Assembly: GCA_018818345.1 (NCBI GenBank)
Contig: JAHISI010000049.1
Span: 1-25,973 of the forward strand
DNA: 25,973 nt
From: Patescibacteria group bacterium
GTDB lineage: Bacteria; Patescibacteriota; Dojkabacteria; SC72
Direction: 5' to 3'
This document shows, piece after piece, positions 1-8,028 of this stretch. The notes beneath the pieces were generated by a model that did no database searches, was not told where the DNA came from, and saw nothing but the letters and a program-made list of their open reading frames with translations. Each line of letters opens with the position of its first letter. The stretch's first letter is position 1. A program made the position numbers and the translations under genes.

Positions 1-645
1 ACTGATGCTTTCAATTTCTTTAATGACCGATCATGGTCCGGTTCCCTAGATTCTCGATATAATGAAGCACCTATTACCATAGACTGGAACTGGGGTGGGA
101 ATAAGGCAAATCTATACCTTAACAAAAATTACAACCTAGCCGTTAACATTCAAAACCAAGATACAATTGATTTTACATACAGCATTTCAGTTGAAAACAC
201 ATCAAAGACAACCACCTATCCTGAGGGTAACTACGTTAACTACCAAAGAATATACATTCCTTCAAACGCAACTGTACTTTCAGTAAAGGGGCTAAAGGAT
301 AACAAGTTTGATACATACAAAGAGAGCGGGTTTAAAGTAATAGGGGGGTGGTTTAATGTTCCTGTTAATAGTATTGGAAATTTTGAAATTTCATATCGAA
401 TATCAAGATCTACAAATACTCTCAACTTCCCACTAGAAGTTAACGATCAAAATGTGTTCTTTAATCTGGATATATTCAAACAGGCGGGGGAAACCTCACA
501 TGCATATAAATTGGATATTACATATCCAAATACTTGGAATGTTGAAACAAATTCCAACCTAAATAGTATAGAGAATCAACTTACAAGCAGATTCGAGCTG
601 TCAACGGATCAAAAGTATGAAATAGTTTGGAATACAAACAATTAA
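1..645 (+). CDS. DUF4012-family protein, C-terminal part (cut by window edge)
   Basis: The reading frame is open from the first base to a TAA at 643-645, giving about 214 residues with no start in the window. The segment DWNWGGNKANLYLNKNY, followed by YVNYQRIYIPSNA, resembles the C-terminal end of DUF4012 proteins, large extracytoplasmic proteins common in Patescibacteria and of unknown function. The rest is beta-rich and hydrophilic, rich in Asn, Thr and Ser, with no membrane segment, as expected of a surface-exposed region. Its stop overlaps the stop of the convergent gene at 642. A GTG at 454 could start a short internal frame, but it lies inside this longer frame. The family assignment rests on remembered motif similarity and has not been searched. 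Confidence 0.72.
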   Translation, partial: TDAFNFFNDRSWSGSLDSRYNEAPITIDWNWGGNKANLYLNKNYNLAVNIQNQDTIDFTYSISVENTSKTTTYPEGNYVNYQRIYIPSNATVLSVKGLKDNKFDTYKESGFKVIGGWFNVPVNSIGNFEISYRISRSTNTLNFPLEVNDQNVFFNLDIFKQAGETSHAYKLDITYPNTWNVETNSNLNSIENQLTSRFELSTDQKYEIVWNTNN

Positions 646-980
646 ACCACCACTTTCGGGTTATTCTTTAAGCATGTATAGATTTCTAGGATATCTTGTG
701 TAGATATTTCCTTTTCACTGGTGAAGCTTTTTATCTCTTTAACATCCAAATCCGTATTAACTGCCACTCTATTACTAATACCAAGTGGCACAATTAGCGT
801 TGCAATATGCTTTGATTTACAATTATGACAAGAAAAGTGTATAATGCTTGATACTCCGGTGTTCTGAATGATATTAACATCATTTATTGCATACTGAGTA
901 CCGCACTTATCACAAAACCGGGCAACGGTGTCCAAGAAGAATTGTTTTTTTTCAAGTAAAATATCTTTTTTACTGTCCAT
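642..980 (-). CDS. small zinc-ribbon-like protein, function unknown
   Basis: A 112-residue protein starting ATG at 980. Two CxxC pairs (CDKCGTQY near residue 23 and CHNCKSKH near residue 51) are spaced like a four-cysteine zinc ribbon. The remainder is mixed alpha/beta with no membrane segment and no recognised catalytic motif. It is divergent from rpoD, with only 27 bp between the two starts, so the promoters must overlap, and convergent with the DUF4012-like gene. I do not recognise a named family. A nucleic-acid or protein-binding accessory role is possible but is only inference from the zinc ribbon. Confidence 0.7.
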   Translation of the reverse strand: MDSKKDILLEKKQFFLDTVARFCDKCGTQYAINDVNIIQNTGVSSIIHFSCHNCKSKHIATLIVPLGISNRVAVNTDLDVKEIKSFTSEKEISTQDILEIYTCLKNNPKVVV

Positions 981-1007
981 ATATAAAATTATACCATAAA
1001 ATTTTCT

Positions 1008-2087
1008 ATGACAGACAAAGAGAAAGCTGTTAAAGTCTTAATCGACAAAGGTAAAGATCAAGGGTTTCTAACCCAAGAAGATTTGCTAGACGTATTTCCT
1101 ACCATTGAAGAAGATGTTGATCTTCTAGATGATATTTTTGCCTCATTACAAGAAAATGAGATAGAAGTATTAGAACCAGAAGAGAATGTTGAGGTTCCTG
1201 AAAAGGAAGAATTAACCCTTGAGAAGAAAATTCATATTCTCAAAACTATTCAATCAAGTCTTTCAACAGATGCAATTAGATCATATCTCTACGAAATTGG
1301 TAGAATTCCTCTTTTGACAGGCGAAGAAGAGAGAATCTTGGCACAAAGAATCGAAAAGGGTGATGAAGAAGCTACCCAACTATTAATCACTGCAAATCTT
1401 AGATTGGTCGTCAGTATTGCAAAGAAATATAGCAAGAGTGGATTGGAACTTTTGGATTTAATCCAAGAAGGAAATATTGGTTTAATGAGAGCCGTTGAGA
1501 AATTCGACTATACCAAGGGCTTTAAGTTCTCAACCTATGCTACATGGTGGATTAGACAAGCTATTACCAGAGCCATAGCAGATCAGGCTAGAACTATTCG
1601 TGTTCCAGTACACATGATTGAAACCATAAACAAGTTTAACAAAGTAAACAACTCTCTAACTACACGATTGGGAAGACCTCCTAAAGATGAGGAAATTGCA
1701 AAAGAAATGGATATCGAATTAGAGAAAGTTGCTGAAATCAGAAAGATCAAACAAAATCCTACATCACTATCTACACCAATAGGTGAGGAGAAAGATAGTA
1801 AACTTCAAGATGTAATCGCTGACGATTGGTCACAGTCTCCAGAAGAATTTGCAACCTCTGAATACCTTAAGAATCAATTAAAGGATATCCTTGATACCCT
1901 ACAAGACCGAGAAAGAAGGGTTCTATCCCTAAGATTTGGTCTAGATGATGGAGTATCTAGAACTTTAGAAGAAGTTGGAAAAGAATTTGGAGTAACTAGA
2001 GAAAGAATTAGACAGATAGAAGCAAAAGCTTTGAAAAAACTAAAAGAGAAATCTACACAACAGAAGCTTGATGACTATATTGACTAG
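1008..2087 (+). CDS. rpoD: primary RNA polymerase sigma factor (sigma-70, RpoD/SigA)
   Basis: 359 residues. It directs core RNA polymerase to housekeeping promoters. An acidic N-terminal segment (about 1-70) is compatible with region 1.1. Region 1.2 and 2 follow (DAIRSYLYEIGRIPLL, then NLRLVVSIAKKYS, DLIQEGNIGLMRAVEKFDY and FSTYATWWIRQAI, which contains the -10 recognition helix). Region 3 is next, then region 4 with the helix-turn-helix EEVGKEFGVTRERIRQIE. It lacks the long insertion between regions 1.2 and 2.1 of proteobacterial RpoD. The ATG at 1008 follows TAAAAT (996-1001) after 6 nt, with no Shine-Dalgarno sequence, so the mRNA may be leaderless. Its stop overlaps the stop of the convergent small membrane gene. 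Confidence 0.97.
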   Translation: MTDKEKAVKVLIDKGKDQGFLTQEDLLDVFPTIEEDVDLLDDIFASLQENEIEVLEPEENVEVPEKEELTLEKKIHILKTIQSSLSTDAIRSYLYEIGRIPLLTGEEERILAQRIEKGDEEATQLLITANLRLVVSIAKKYSKSGLELLDLIQEGNIGLMRAVEKFDYTKGFKFSTYATWWIRQAITRAIADQARTIRVPVHMIETINKFNKVNNSLTTRLGRPPKDEEIAKEMDIELEKVAEIRKIKQNPTSLSTPIGEEKDSKLQDVIADDWSQSPEEFATSEYLKNQLKDILDTLQDRERRVLSLRFGLDDGVSRTLEEVGKEFGVTRERIRQIEAKALKKLKEKSTQQKLDDYID

Positions 2088-2329
2088 TTAGAACTCTCAG
2101 TCAAATTTAAGAACTCAGAAGGCGATACAGAAAAACTATTTGTAGTTTTTTCTGTCACTATATCCAATTCATCTGTATCAAAAGCACTCTTAATCTGCCT
2201 TGTATATGTTGCCGCATTAGGGTTAATATCCACATAGCTTTGTTTAAAGTATATCGATGCCCCAACCCATATGATTACCACTACCAGGAGAAGAATAGAT
2301 GCAAGTACAGATTTTTTTAGCATATCCAT
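2084..2329 (-). CDS. small single-pass membrane protein at the end of the pilNO-like cluster
   Basis: 81 residues: a short basic N-terminus (MDMLKKS), one transmembrane helix at about residues 8-28, then about 50 polar residues presumably outside the membrane. It follows the PilO-like gene by 6 bp and is probably co-transcribed with it. In canonical pilus operons pilP follows pilO, but this protein has no lipobox and no visible PilP homology, so only position suggests a pilus-alignment role. The last codons overlap the 3' end of rpoD on the other strand by 4 bp. Confidence 0.6.
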   Translation of the reverse strand: MDMLKKSVLASILLLVVVIIWVGASIYFKQSYVDINPNAATYTRQIKSAFDTDELDIVTEKTTNSFSVSPSEFLNLTESSN

Positions 2330-2335
2330 ATTATT

Positions 2336-2950
2336 TTATTCGTAAAAATTAGCATTATCTATCTTGTATATACGCAGATTTATACTAAAGTTTGTCAAAT
2401 CATATTCATCCTTTTGATCAGTGTAGGAGAAACTCTCCATTACAGGGAACATTGGTAATGCCTCAAGCTCCTTTAGCAGATTGATGATATTCGAAACCTT
2501 TCCCTTTGTAGCAATCTTCACCGACCAAGGTACTAATACTTTAGGGGTAAAAGACACATTCTTATCACTATATTTATCAAAATTTATACCTGTAAGGTAG
2601 AAACCATTTCTAGACAATATTGGATTAATATTCGCCAAGAGTAGACTAAAATTTCCATCGGCAGGGTATATTAGTTTGAGATCTTTTAACTCTGTTCCTA
2701 CATCCTCAAATTGTTTGTCCAATGCACTCAAAGTACTAATTTTTGCATCCAACGCAGTACTTAATCGGGTCTTTTCCTTAATAGAGGAATTAATCTGAGT
2801 AATAGTAACTATTGTAGGACGAACAGCAAATACAATTAAAAGGATAGAGACTACAACTGTGGCTCCAGCAAAAATATAGCCTCGCTTCTTCTCAGGAGAC
2901 TCTTTAATCAATTTAATATATTCTTCTGTATTTAATCGTTTTTTATCCAT
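2336..2950 (-). CDS. PilO-like type IV pilus inner-membrane assembly protein
   Basis: 204 residues with a bitopic layout: a cytoplasmic N-terminus, a transmembrane helix at about 24-45 (GYIFAGATVVVSILLIVFAV), a coiled coil at about 50-95, and a C-terminal alpha/beta domain with strands such as FYLTGINFDKY and VSNIINLLKELEALP. The last matches the ferredoxin-like core of PilO, where a short helix precedes a strand. PilN and PilO dimerise in the inner membrane and link the pilus ATPase platform to the outer parts. It lies 2 bp downstream of the PilN-like gene. No pilM gene adjoins, although an FtsA/PilM-like gene lies at 9926. Family assignment is by architecture and neighbour. Confidence 0.68.
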   Translation of the reverse strand: MDKKRLNTEEYIKLIKESPEKKRGYIFAGATVVVSILLIVFAVRPTIVTITQINSSIKEKTRLSTALDAKISTLSALDKQFEDVGTELKDLKLIYPADGNFSLLLANINPILSRNGFYLTGINFDKYSDKNVSFTPKVLVPWSVKIATKGKVSNIINLLKELEALPMFPVMESFSYTDQKDEYDLTNFSINLRIYKIDNANFYE

Positions 2951-2952
2951 AT

Positions 2953-3504
2953 TTATTCATTTACTATTACAAATGTTACACTCACATTTATTTCATCCTT
3001 ATTTTTATCTATGGAGAATGCTACGTTCGAATAGTTAGGATTATTTTTGAGTGATGCCTCGTAATCTTTAATGGAATTCAAACTGTTTGAGGTCAATCTC
3101 AAGGAAATTCTATTCACTGAGTATCCAAAAGATGTTAGATGTAAAGAAGAGGGGATACCACTAATTAACTCACTTACTTTTACAGAGTTAATCACCTGCT
3201 TTTCTTTTACCATTTTTATATCGCTTAACAAATATTGGTAGTTCTCATACACCGCTGCATTCTTTTGCCAACTCTCATTCGAAAGGAGTGTAACTTTGGC
3301 ATTAACTTCCTCTGTAAGATCGTTATTTTGACGATCTAAAATGAATCTGGAGAAAAATACTCCTAATACCAAAACTTCAACACCAATAAGAAGGTACTTA
3401 CCAACATTAGTTAACCAAATATATGCAGTAGACCAAACATCCGTAGGGGAATATGACGGTTGCAAAAAATCAATCGATTGTGGCTGTTTTCCAAATTTAA
3501 ACAT
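2953..3504 (-). CDS. PilN-like type IV pilus inner-membrane assembly protein
   Basis: 183 residues. A short cytoplasmic tail carries IDFLQPSYS near residue 11, in the place of the INLLP motif with which PilN binds PilM. A transmembrane helix (about 33-52, YLLIGVEVLVLGVFFSRF) is followed by LDRQNNDLTEEVNAK, typical of patescibacterial PilN-like proteins, then a coiled coil and a C-terminal alpha/beta domain (GIPSSLHLTSFGYSVN). It is first in a tight three-gene minus-strand cluster with the PilO-like gene. The start is 38 bp from the end of metG, so read-through from metG is possible. Confidence 0.72.
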   Translation of the reverse strand: MFKFGKQPQSIDFLQPSYSPTDVWSTAYIWLTNVGKYLLIGVEVLVLGVFFSRFILDRQNNDLTEEVNAKVTLLSNESWQKNAAVYENYQYLLSDIKMVKEKQVINSVKVSELISGIPSSLHLTSFGYSVNRISLRLTSNSLNSIKDYEASLKNNPNYSNVAFSIDKNKDEINVSVTFVIVNE

Positions 3505-3542
3505 TAGGCAGTTCTAAATTTTTATATTTTTAGTATAGCATA

Positions 3543-4988
3543 TTATGCTTCCAATTTAGGGAACAGTATGAGTTTCTCTCGCTTCTCAAGAGCTTCTAAT
3601 GCTTTAGCACAACTAATGGGGAGAATAGGGGAATAACCGGCAATTACATGTTTTAAAAGATAGCTTAAATTGTTCAATATTTTCTGAGCCTCTGGCTTTT
3701 CTTTGGACCATGGTTCTTCTGTAGTAATATACTTGTTCCCGTAATCCGCCAGCTGATCAATCTTCTCTCCTGCGAGATATATTTCGTAATCTTCGTACAA
3801 CCTGTTAATCTCGTTTACATATGTATCTACTGTTGCTTTAAACTCACCCTCAACTGCAACCTCATTATTCATCTCTACTTCCTTTGCATTTGCTAAATGT
3901 ATCACACGATTTAAGAGATTTCCAAAATTGTTTGCCAATCTTGAGTTGTATTCATTTACTAAATCATCTTCTTTGTATGCTGCATCATCGTAAGTAGGAA
4001 TACCTGTTAAGAGGTAGAATCTTACTGTTTCTGCTCCATATTTTTGTTCTTGCTCAAATGGAGAGACGATATTTCCAACTAGCTTAGACATTTTCGTGCC
4101 ATCAACTCCCAATACCATTCCATGTACAAGCAATTTCTCTGATTGTGGTAAGCCAGCGGAGGCTAACATCCCTTGCCATATTGCACCTTGGAATCTTAGG
4201 TTATCCGGACCACATGTTTGTACTGGTCCCCACCATTGTCTAAATCTTTCTTCATCAGTTCCATATCCCACTGCAATTGCATAGTTAGTGAGTGCATCAA
4301 ACCATACATACATCATCTGGGTAGGGTCATTTGGTACTTCAATTCCCCATGGTAGGTTCTCTCTTAATCTCGAGATACTAATATCTTCCATCTCTGATAT
4401 GAATTTCTTCAATTCATCCATCTTGTATGCTGGTTTTACAAATGCTTTTTCCTCCTCTAACCATTTGAGTAGTGGGTCTCTGTATTTGGATAGTCTGAAG
4501 AAGTAATTTTCTTCTGTCTTTAACTCCGGTACTGTATGGTGATCTGGACATTTGCCATCAACGAGTTCTTTGTCTGTTAGGTATCTCTCACATCCTACGC
4601 AATATTGTCCTGAGTATTGTTTCTTGTATATATCTCCATTCTCATTACATTTGTTCCAGAATACTTGTGCTAATTCATGGTGTTTTGGATCTGAGGTTCT
4701 GTAGAAGTTGTCATATTCAACATTAAAGAGTTTACAGAAATCCATTACTCTTTGTGCATATTTGTCTACAAATGGTTTTAATTCTAATCCTTCTTCTTGT
4801 GCCTTATTAAATATTTTTTGTCCGTGTTCGTCTGTTCCTACATTGAAGAATACATTTTCTTTTCCTAATTTATTTCTAAAATATCTAACGATTGTATCTG
4901 ATTGTACAAACTCTAAGGCATGTCCTATATGGAGTTCTGCATTTACGTAGGGGAGTGTGGTTGTTAGGTAGAATTTTTGTTTATCCAT
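3543..4988 (-). CDS. metG: methionyl-tRNA synthetase
   Basis: 481 residues; attaches methionine to tRNA-Met in the cytoplasm. The class I signatures are present: HIGH at residues 20-23 and KMSK starting at residue 299. A zinc knuckle of the CxxC...CxxH type (CVGC then CPDHH) lies at about 130-150. The C-terminal part is the helical anticodon-binding domain (SRLANNFGNLLNRV). The protein ends there, without the C-terminal EMAP/Trbp111-like dimerisation domain of longer MetRSs. The ATG at 4988 is chosen over an in-frame TTG at 4994. The 300 bp upstream, up to the end of valS, is non-coding and contains the rRNA-like segment described separately. Confidence 0.96.
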   Translation of the reverse strand: MDKQKFYLTTTLPYVNAELHIGHALEFVQSDTIVRYFRNKLGKENVFFNVGTDEHGQKIFNKAQEEGLELKPFVDKYAQRVMDFCKLFNVEYDNFYRTSDPKHHELAQVFWNKCNENGDIYKKQYSGQYCVGCERYLTDKELVDGKCPDHHTVPELKTEENYFFRLSKYRDPLLKWLEEEKAFVKPAYKMDELKKFISEMEDISISRLRENLPWGIEVPNDPTQMMYVWFDALTNYAIAVGYGTDEERFRQWWGPVQTCGPDNLRFQGAIWQGMLASAGLPQSEKLLVHGMVLGVDGTKMSKLVGNIVSPFEQEQKYGAETVRFYLLTGIPTYDDAAYKEDDLVNEYNSRLANNFGNLLNRVIHLANAKEVEMNNEVAVEGEFKATVDTYVNEINRLYEDYEIYLAGEKIDQLADYGNKYITTEEPWSKEKPEAQKILNNLSYLLKHVIAGYSPILPISCAKALEALEKREKLILFPKLEA

Positions 4989-5037
4989 ACGCAAGATGAT
5001 AGCAAAAATGAGTTAAATATACTACTATGTATGTGTA

Positions 5038-5234
5038 GCTAGTCCCTTATTACCCGAGTTTTAAGAGGAGGTAAATTAAAAAGACATTGTTAAAAGAAAC
5101 TCGTATCAGTTTCAAAAAGTGGGAGAGACAAAAGCAAAAACCCACTTGTCGATCAAACGGTAAAAGGCATCACTAGAAAGGAGTAATATGAACATCTCTT
5201 GGCAAGATATCTTAACAAGATAAGGAGGTGATCC
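5038..5234 (-). other. possible remnant of an rRNA operon (16S 3' tail, spacer, start of 23S)
   Basis: On the minus strand 5234-5221 reads GGATCACCTCCTTA, identical over 14 nt to the 3' terminus of bacterial 16S rRNA including the anti-Shine-Dalgarno. CCTGCG lies just before it (5247-5242), as in helix 45 of 16S, but the rest of that helix is not conserved. About 125 nt downstream, TTCTTTTAACAATG (5098-5085) resembles the boxA antitermination element found in rRNA spacers. At 5053-5044 GTAATAAGGG resembles the first bases of many 23S rRNAs. No intact 16S or 23S is present. It may be a decayed rrn copy or a leader that mimics the tail. This fills most of the valS-metG gap (4989-5289). Confidence 0.4.
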
Positions 5235-5246
5235 ATATTCTCTCGC

Positions 5247-5285
5247 AGGGGGAGCCGAATTATTTCAAAATCTTCGGTTCCTCCT
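5247..5285 (+). other. strong hairpin downstream of valS
   Basis: AGGGGGAGCCGAA (5247-5259) pairs with TTCGGTTCCTCCT (5273-5285) over 13 bp around a 13-nt loop. Two of the pairs are G-U in plus-strand RNA and become A-C mismatches in minus-strand RNA, so the fold is better as a plus-strand transcript. No T-run follows on either strand, so it is not a standard intrinsic terminator. On the minus strand it lies directly after the valS stop codon and may protect or process that 3' end. Confidence 0.5.
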
Positions 5286-5289
5286 GTTG

Positions 5290-7554
5290 TTAAATCTGTT
5301 CAACCATTAATACACCCTCAGCTAATCCCAATTTTACTAACTCTTGCCATACAGCCTCAGTAACAAAAGGAACAAAAGGATGCATAATCTTTAAATTCTC
5401 TTTTAACAACCAAAGTAATTCAGAAAGCTTCTCTATTCTTAAATCACTACCAATAGGTTGGTCTTTGATTTCGGTTTTAATCTCTTCAATCCATTTGTCA
5501 CACAACTCATGCCAGAAGAATTCTCTAATAGTTTCTGCACCAAGATTTAATTGATATTTCTCAATATATTTACCAACCTTCTCAATATTTTCCTTAGTAG
5601 CTTTTACCCTGTTGGTATCAGCAACTTCCTTCCCCTGTATCTTCCCAATCTCCTCATCCTCAATATTCATTAATATGAATCTACTCGCATTCCAAATCTT
5701 GTTAACAAAGTTCCTGTTACCCTTGATCTTCTCTTCTCGCAGGGGAGCATTGGAACCAGGCAAAGCATCACTATAGTACCAAAGCCTTAAAGCATCAGCA
5801 CCATACTTCTGGAACACATCATTAGGTTCAATACCATTACCCTTAGATTTAGACATCTTAGAACCATCAGCTGCAAGAATCATACCCGTAAGTAATACTG
5901 TAGAGTAGGGAACCTCACCAGTTCTGTAGAGACCAAACATAATCATACGAGCTGTCCACCAGAAAAGAATATCCCTAGCATGAATCATCATCTGAGTAGG
6001 ATAGTAATTCTTGTAATCATCACCCTCTGGTCCACCCAAAACAGAGTAGGGAATCTGGCCCGAACTAAACCAAGTATCAAACATATCTGTCTCTTGTTCC
6101 CATATACCCTCGGGGCTATCCTCACCAAGCTTAATTTCACCAGTTCCATTAGCTTTTACGTTAAATTCCTTTTCAAAATCTCCAACCGTTTTACCTTGAT
6201 TTTCATTCAACCAATCATGAAGCTTCTTACTACCAGAATACCAAACCGGAATCCTCTGACCCCACCAAAGTTGTCTAGAAATACACCATGGTTGGATATT
6301 CTCGTAGAAGAATTCTAACGCTTTCTGTTGACCCTCAGGTATAACCTTAACATCACCATTATGAAGTGCTTCTAACGCTTTTTTAGCTAAAGGTTCTACA
6401 TTTGCATACCATTGATTAGATATAACAGGTTCGATAGAGGTACCACATCTCTCACATACGGCAACCTCATGCTTAATATTCTCTATCTTAACTAACAAAC
6501 CAAGTTCACTAAGCTCAGCACACAACGCTCTTGAACAATCCGTTGTACCCATCCCTTTAAATCTCTCAGGAATATTCCCTGTCATCTTACCTTCTTCATC
6601 AATAACATTGATAATTTCTAATCCTTGTCGTTTACCAATCTCGAAGTCAACAGGGGAGTGAGCAGGAGTAACTTTCAAAGCACCCGTACCTGTTTCAAGA
6701 TCTACTTCTTCTTCTGCAATGATTGGGATTTCTCTATTTGCAATTGGAAGTAAAACTTTCTTACCAATGAATTCCTTGTATCTTGGATCATTTGGGTTAA
6801 CTGCAACTGCAGTATCTCCCAACATTGTTTCAGGTCTAGTAGTAGCAACAGTGATACCTTCAACTCCAAATCTCTCTTTTGCTAATTGTTTGTCTGCTTC
6901 ATCTACAAGAGGGTAGATGATATATGCAAATATACCTCTTCTTTCTTCATGATCTGTATCAATATCCGCTAATGCGGTTTTACAACTAGGACATATATTT
7001 ACAATACGCTTATCTCTGTAAACCATCCCATCTTCATACATTTTGTAGAATGTTTCGTAAACAATTTTTGTAAGTTTAGGATCTAAGGTAAAGAATTCTC
7101 TACTGTAATCTGCTGAGAGTCCTATGTTCTTTTCTTGGGTTCTAGCGTTGTCTGCATTTTGCATACAGAAGTCATAGCATCGTTTGTAAAACTCATCCCT
7201 TCCCATTTCCCATTTATCCTCGCCATTATTTTGTAACACTTTTGTAAAAGCACTTTCTGTTTGGATACCAGCATGATCTTTTCCAGGGACTAAGAGAGTA
7301 GGGTGCCCAGTCATTCTATTGAATCGCGCAAATGCATCGTGGAATGAATAGCCACACATGTGACCTAGGTGTAAATTACCATTTGCATTTGGAGGAGGAA
7401 GAGTAATCGTGAATGGTTTTTCAACATCGAATCCTTTTTCTCTTAAATATTCTTCTACTTTTTCTGGAGTAGAGTAGCCCGATGATTCCCAGAGTTTGTA
7501 TATTTCTGGTTCTGATGTTGTAGATTCAAATGCTTTGGGAATATTACGCTCCAT
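5290..7554 (-). CDS. valS: valyl-tRNA synthetase (short form)
   Basis: 754 residues; charges tRNA-Val and hydrolyses mischarged Thr-tRNA-Val. HIGH appears as HLGH at residues 62-65, with FTITLPPPNANGN before it as in ValRS/IleRS. The CP1 editing domain contains TTRPETMLGDTAVAV and GTGALKVTPAHSPVDFEIG. KMSKS begins at residue 566 (KMSKSKGN), and the anticodon-binding domain ends with IMHPFVPFVTEAVWQEL. Only about 20 residues follow, so the C-terminal coiled-coil arm of ordinary ValRS (about 870-950 residues) is missing. The upstream unknown gene overlaps the start by 11 bp, and both lie downstream of a T-box attenuator at about 7971-8176. Confidence 0.97.
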   Translation of the reverse strand: MERNIPKAFESTTSEPEIYKLWESSGYSTPEKVEEYLREKGFDVEKPFTITLPPPNANGNLHLGHMCGYSFHDAFARFNRMTGHPTLLVPGKDHAGIQTESAFTKVLQNNGEDKWEMGRDEFYKRCYDFCMQNADNARTQEKNIGLSADYSREFFTLDPKLTKIVYETFYKMYEDGMVYRDKRIVNICPSCKTALADIDTDHEERRGIFAYIIYPLVDEADKQLAKERFGVEGITVATTRPETMLGDTAVAVNPNDPRYKEFIGKKVLLPIANREIPIIAEEEVDLETGTGALKVTPAHSPVDFEIGKRQGLEIINVIDEEGKMTGNIPERFKGMGTTDCSRALCAELSELGLLVKIENIKHEVAVCERCGTSIEPVISNQWYANVEPLAKKALEALHNGDVKVIPEGQQKALEFFYENIQPWCISRQLWWGQRIPVWYSGSKKLHDWLNENQGKTVGDFEKEFNVKANGTGEIKLGEDSPEGIWEQETDMFDTWFSSGQIPYSVLGGPEGDDYKNYYPTQMMIHARDILFWWTARMIMFGLYRTGEVPYSTVLLTGMILAADGSKMSKSKGNGIEPNDVFQKYGADALRLWYYSDALPGSNAPLREEKIKGNRNFVNKIWNASRFILMNIEDEEIGKIQGKEVADTNRVKATKENIEKVGKYIEKYQLNLGAETIREFFWHELCDKWIEEIKTEIKDQPIGSDLRIEKLSELLWLLKENLKIMHPFVPFVTEAVWQELVKLGLAEGVLMVEQI

Positions 7555-7957
7555 TTGTGTTCAGTACTGAATTTATGATGGTATTCGTTTTGTCTAAGCA
7601 GACTACAAGATTACTAAAGCCCCCTTCTTTGTGTTTTTCTTTGTCCTTTTCCGCGTAAATTACAAACTTCTCCGAGAATTCTTTTCCCTCAGGAATTTTA
7701 CAAAAAATGGCCCAAGCTTGTTCAACTGTCATTTGTTGATATAAAATCATATCTGCTTCTTCTTGAAGTGATTTCCCTTGTTCTACAACAGAATTCAAAT
7801 CCGAATTTTTGTTTTGATCGTGGCTATTCATTAGCTCAAGATAATATATTGCCGTGTCTGGCAAAAAAGGTTCTTTGTTAACAACATCATTTTCAAACTT
7901 CTCCCCAGGAGTTTCCACTACAATCTCAGACTCATCCACTGTTGGTAAAATGTTCAT
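7544..7957 (-). CDS. unknown protein co-transcribed with valS
   Basis: 137 residues starting ATG at 7957 (MNILPTVDESEIVVE). An in-frame upstream start would lie inside the T-box terminator and is rejected. The first 45 residues are acidic and probably disordered. The rest is predicted mostly helical (EEADMILYQQMTVEQAWAIF, then GKEFSEKFVIYAEKDKEK). There is no membrane segment, cysteine cluster or recognised catalytic motif. The last codons overlap valS by 11 bp, so translation is likely coupled. Because it is first behind the T-box, its expression should rise when charged tRNA-Val is scarce. I do not recognise the family. Confidence 0.72.
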   Translation of the reverse strand: MNILPTVDESEIVVETPGEKFENDVVNKEPFLPDTAIYYLELMNSHDQNKNSDLNSVVEQGKSLQEEADMILYQQMTVEQAWAIFCKIPEGKEFSEKFVIYAEKDKEKHKEGGFSNLVVCLDKTNTIINSVLNTNGA

Positions 7958-7970
7958 TTGTATAAAATAG

Positions 7971-8028
7971 ATAAAATAAAAAACGCCCTTACACCAGAAT
8001 ACCATATTGATACTCTAATGTAAGGGCG
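7971..8028 (-). terminator. intrinsic terminator of the T-box leader
   Basis: CGCCCTTACA (8028-8019) pairs with TGTAAGGGCG (7993-7984). Inside it, AGAGTATC pairs with GGTATTCT (two G-U pairs) across a small TT/GG internal loop. The hairpin is followed at once by TTTTTTATTTTAT (7983-7971). It lies between the T-box core and the ATG at 7957, as expected for an attenuator. Confidence 0.9.

Noticed and set aside
454..645. A 63-codon frame starting at GTG 454
   Set aside because: It is in frame with the longer frame open from base 1, so it is only the end of the DUF4012-like protein.
5188..5223. An 11-codon frame with a good Shine-Dalgarno on the plus strand
   Set aside because: No downstream plus-strand gene exists for it to lead into, and the region is better explained as rRNA-like; mentioned only within a finding.
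7958..8005. Upstream in-frame extension of the gene before valS
   Set aside because: The extension lies inside the T-box terminator hairpin and its T-run; ATG 7957 follows the attenuator as expected.
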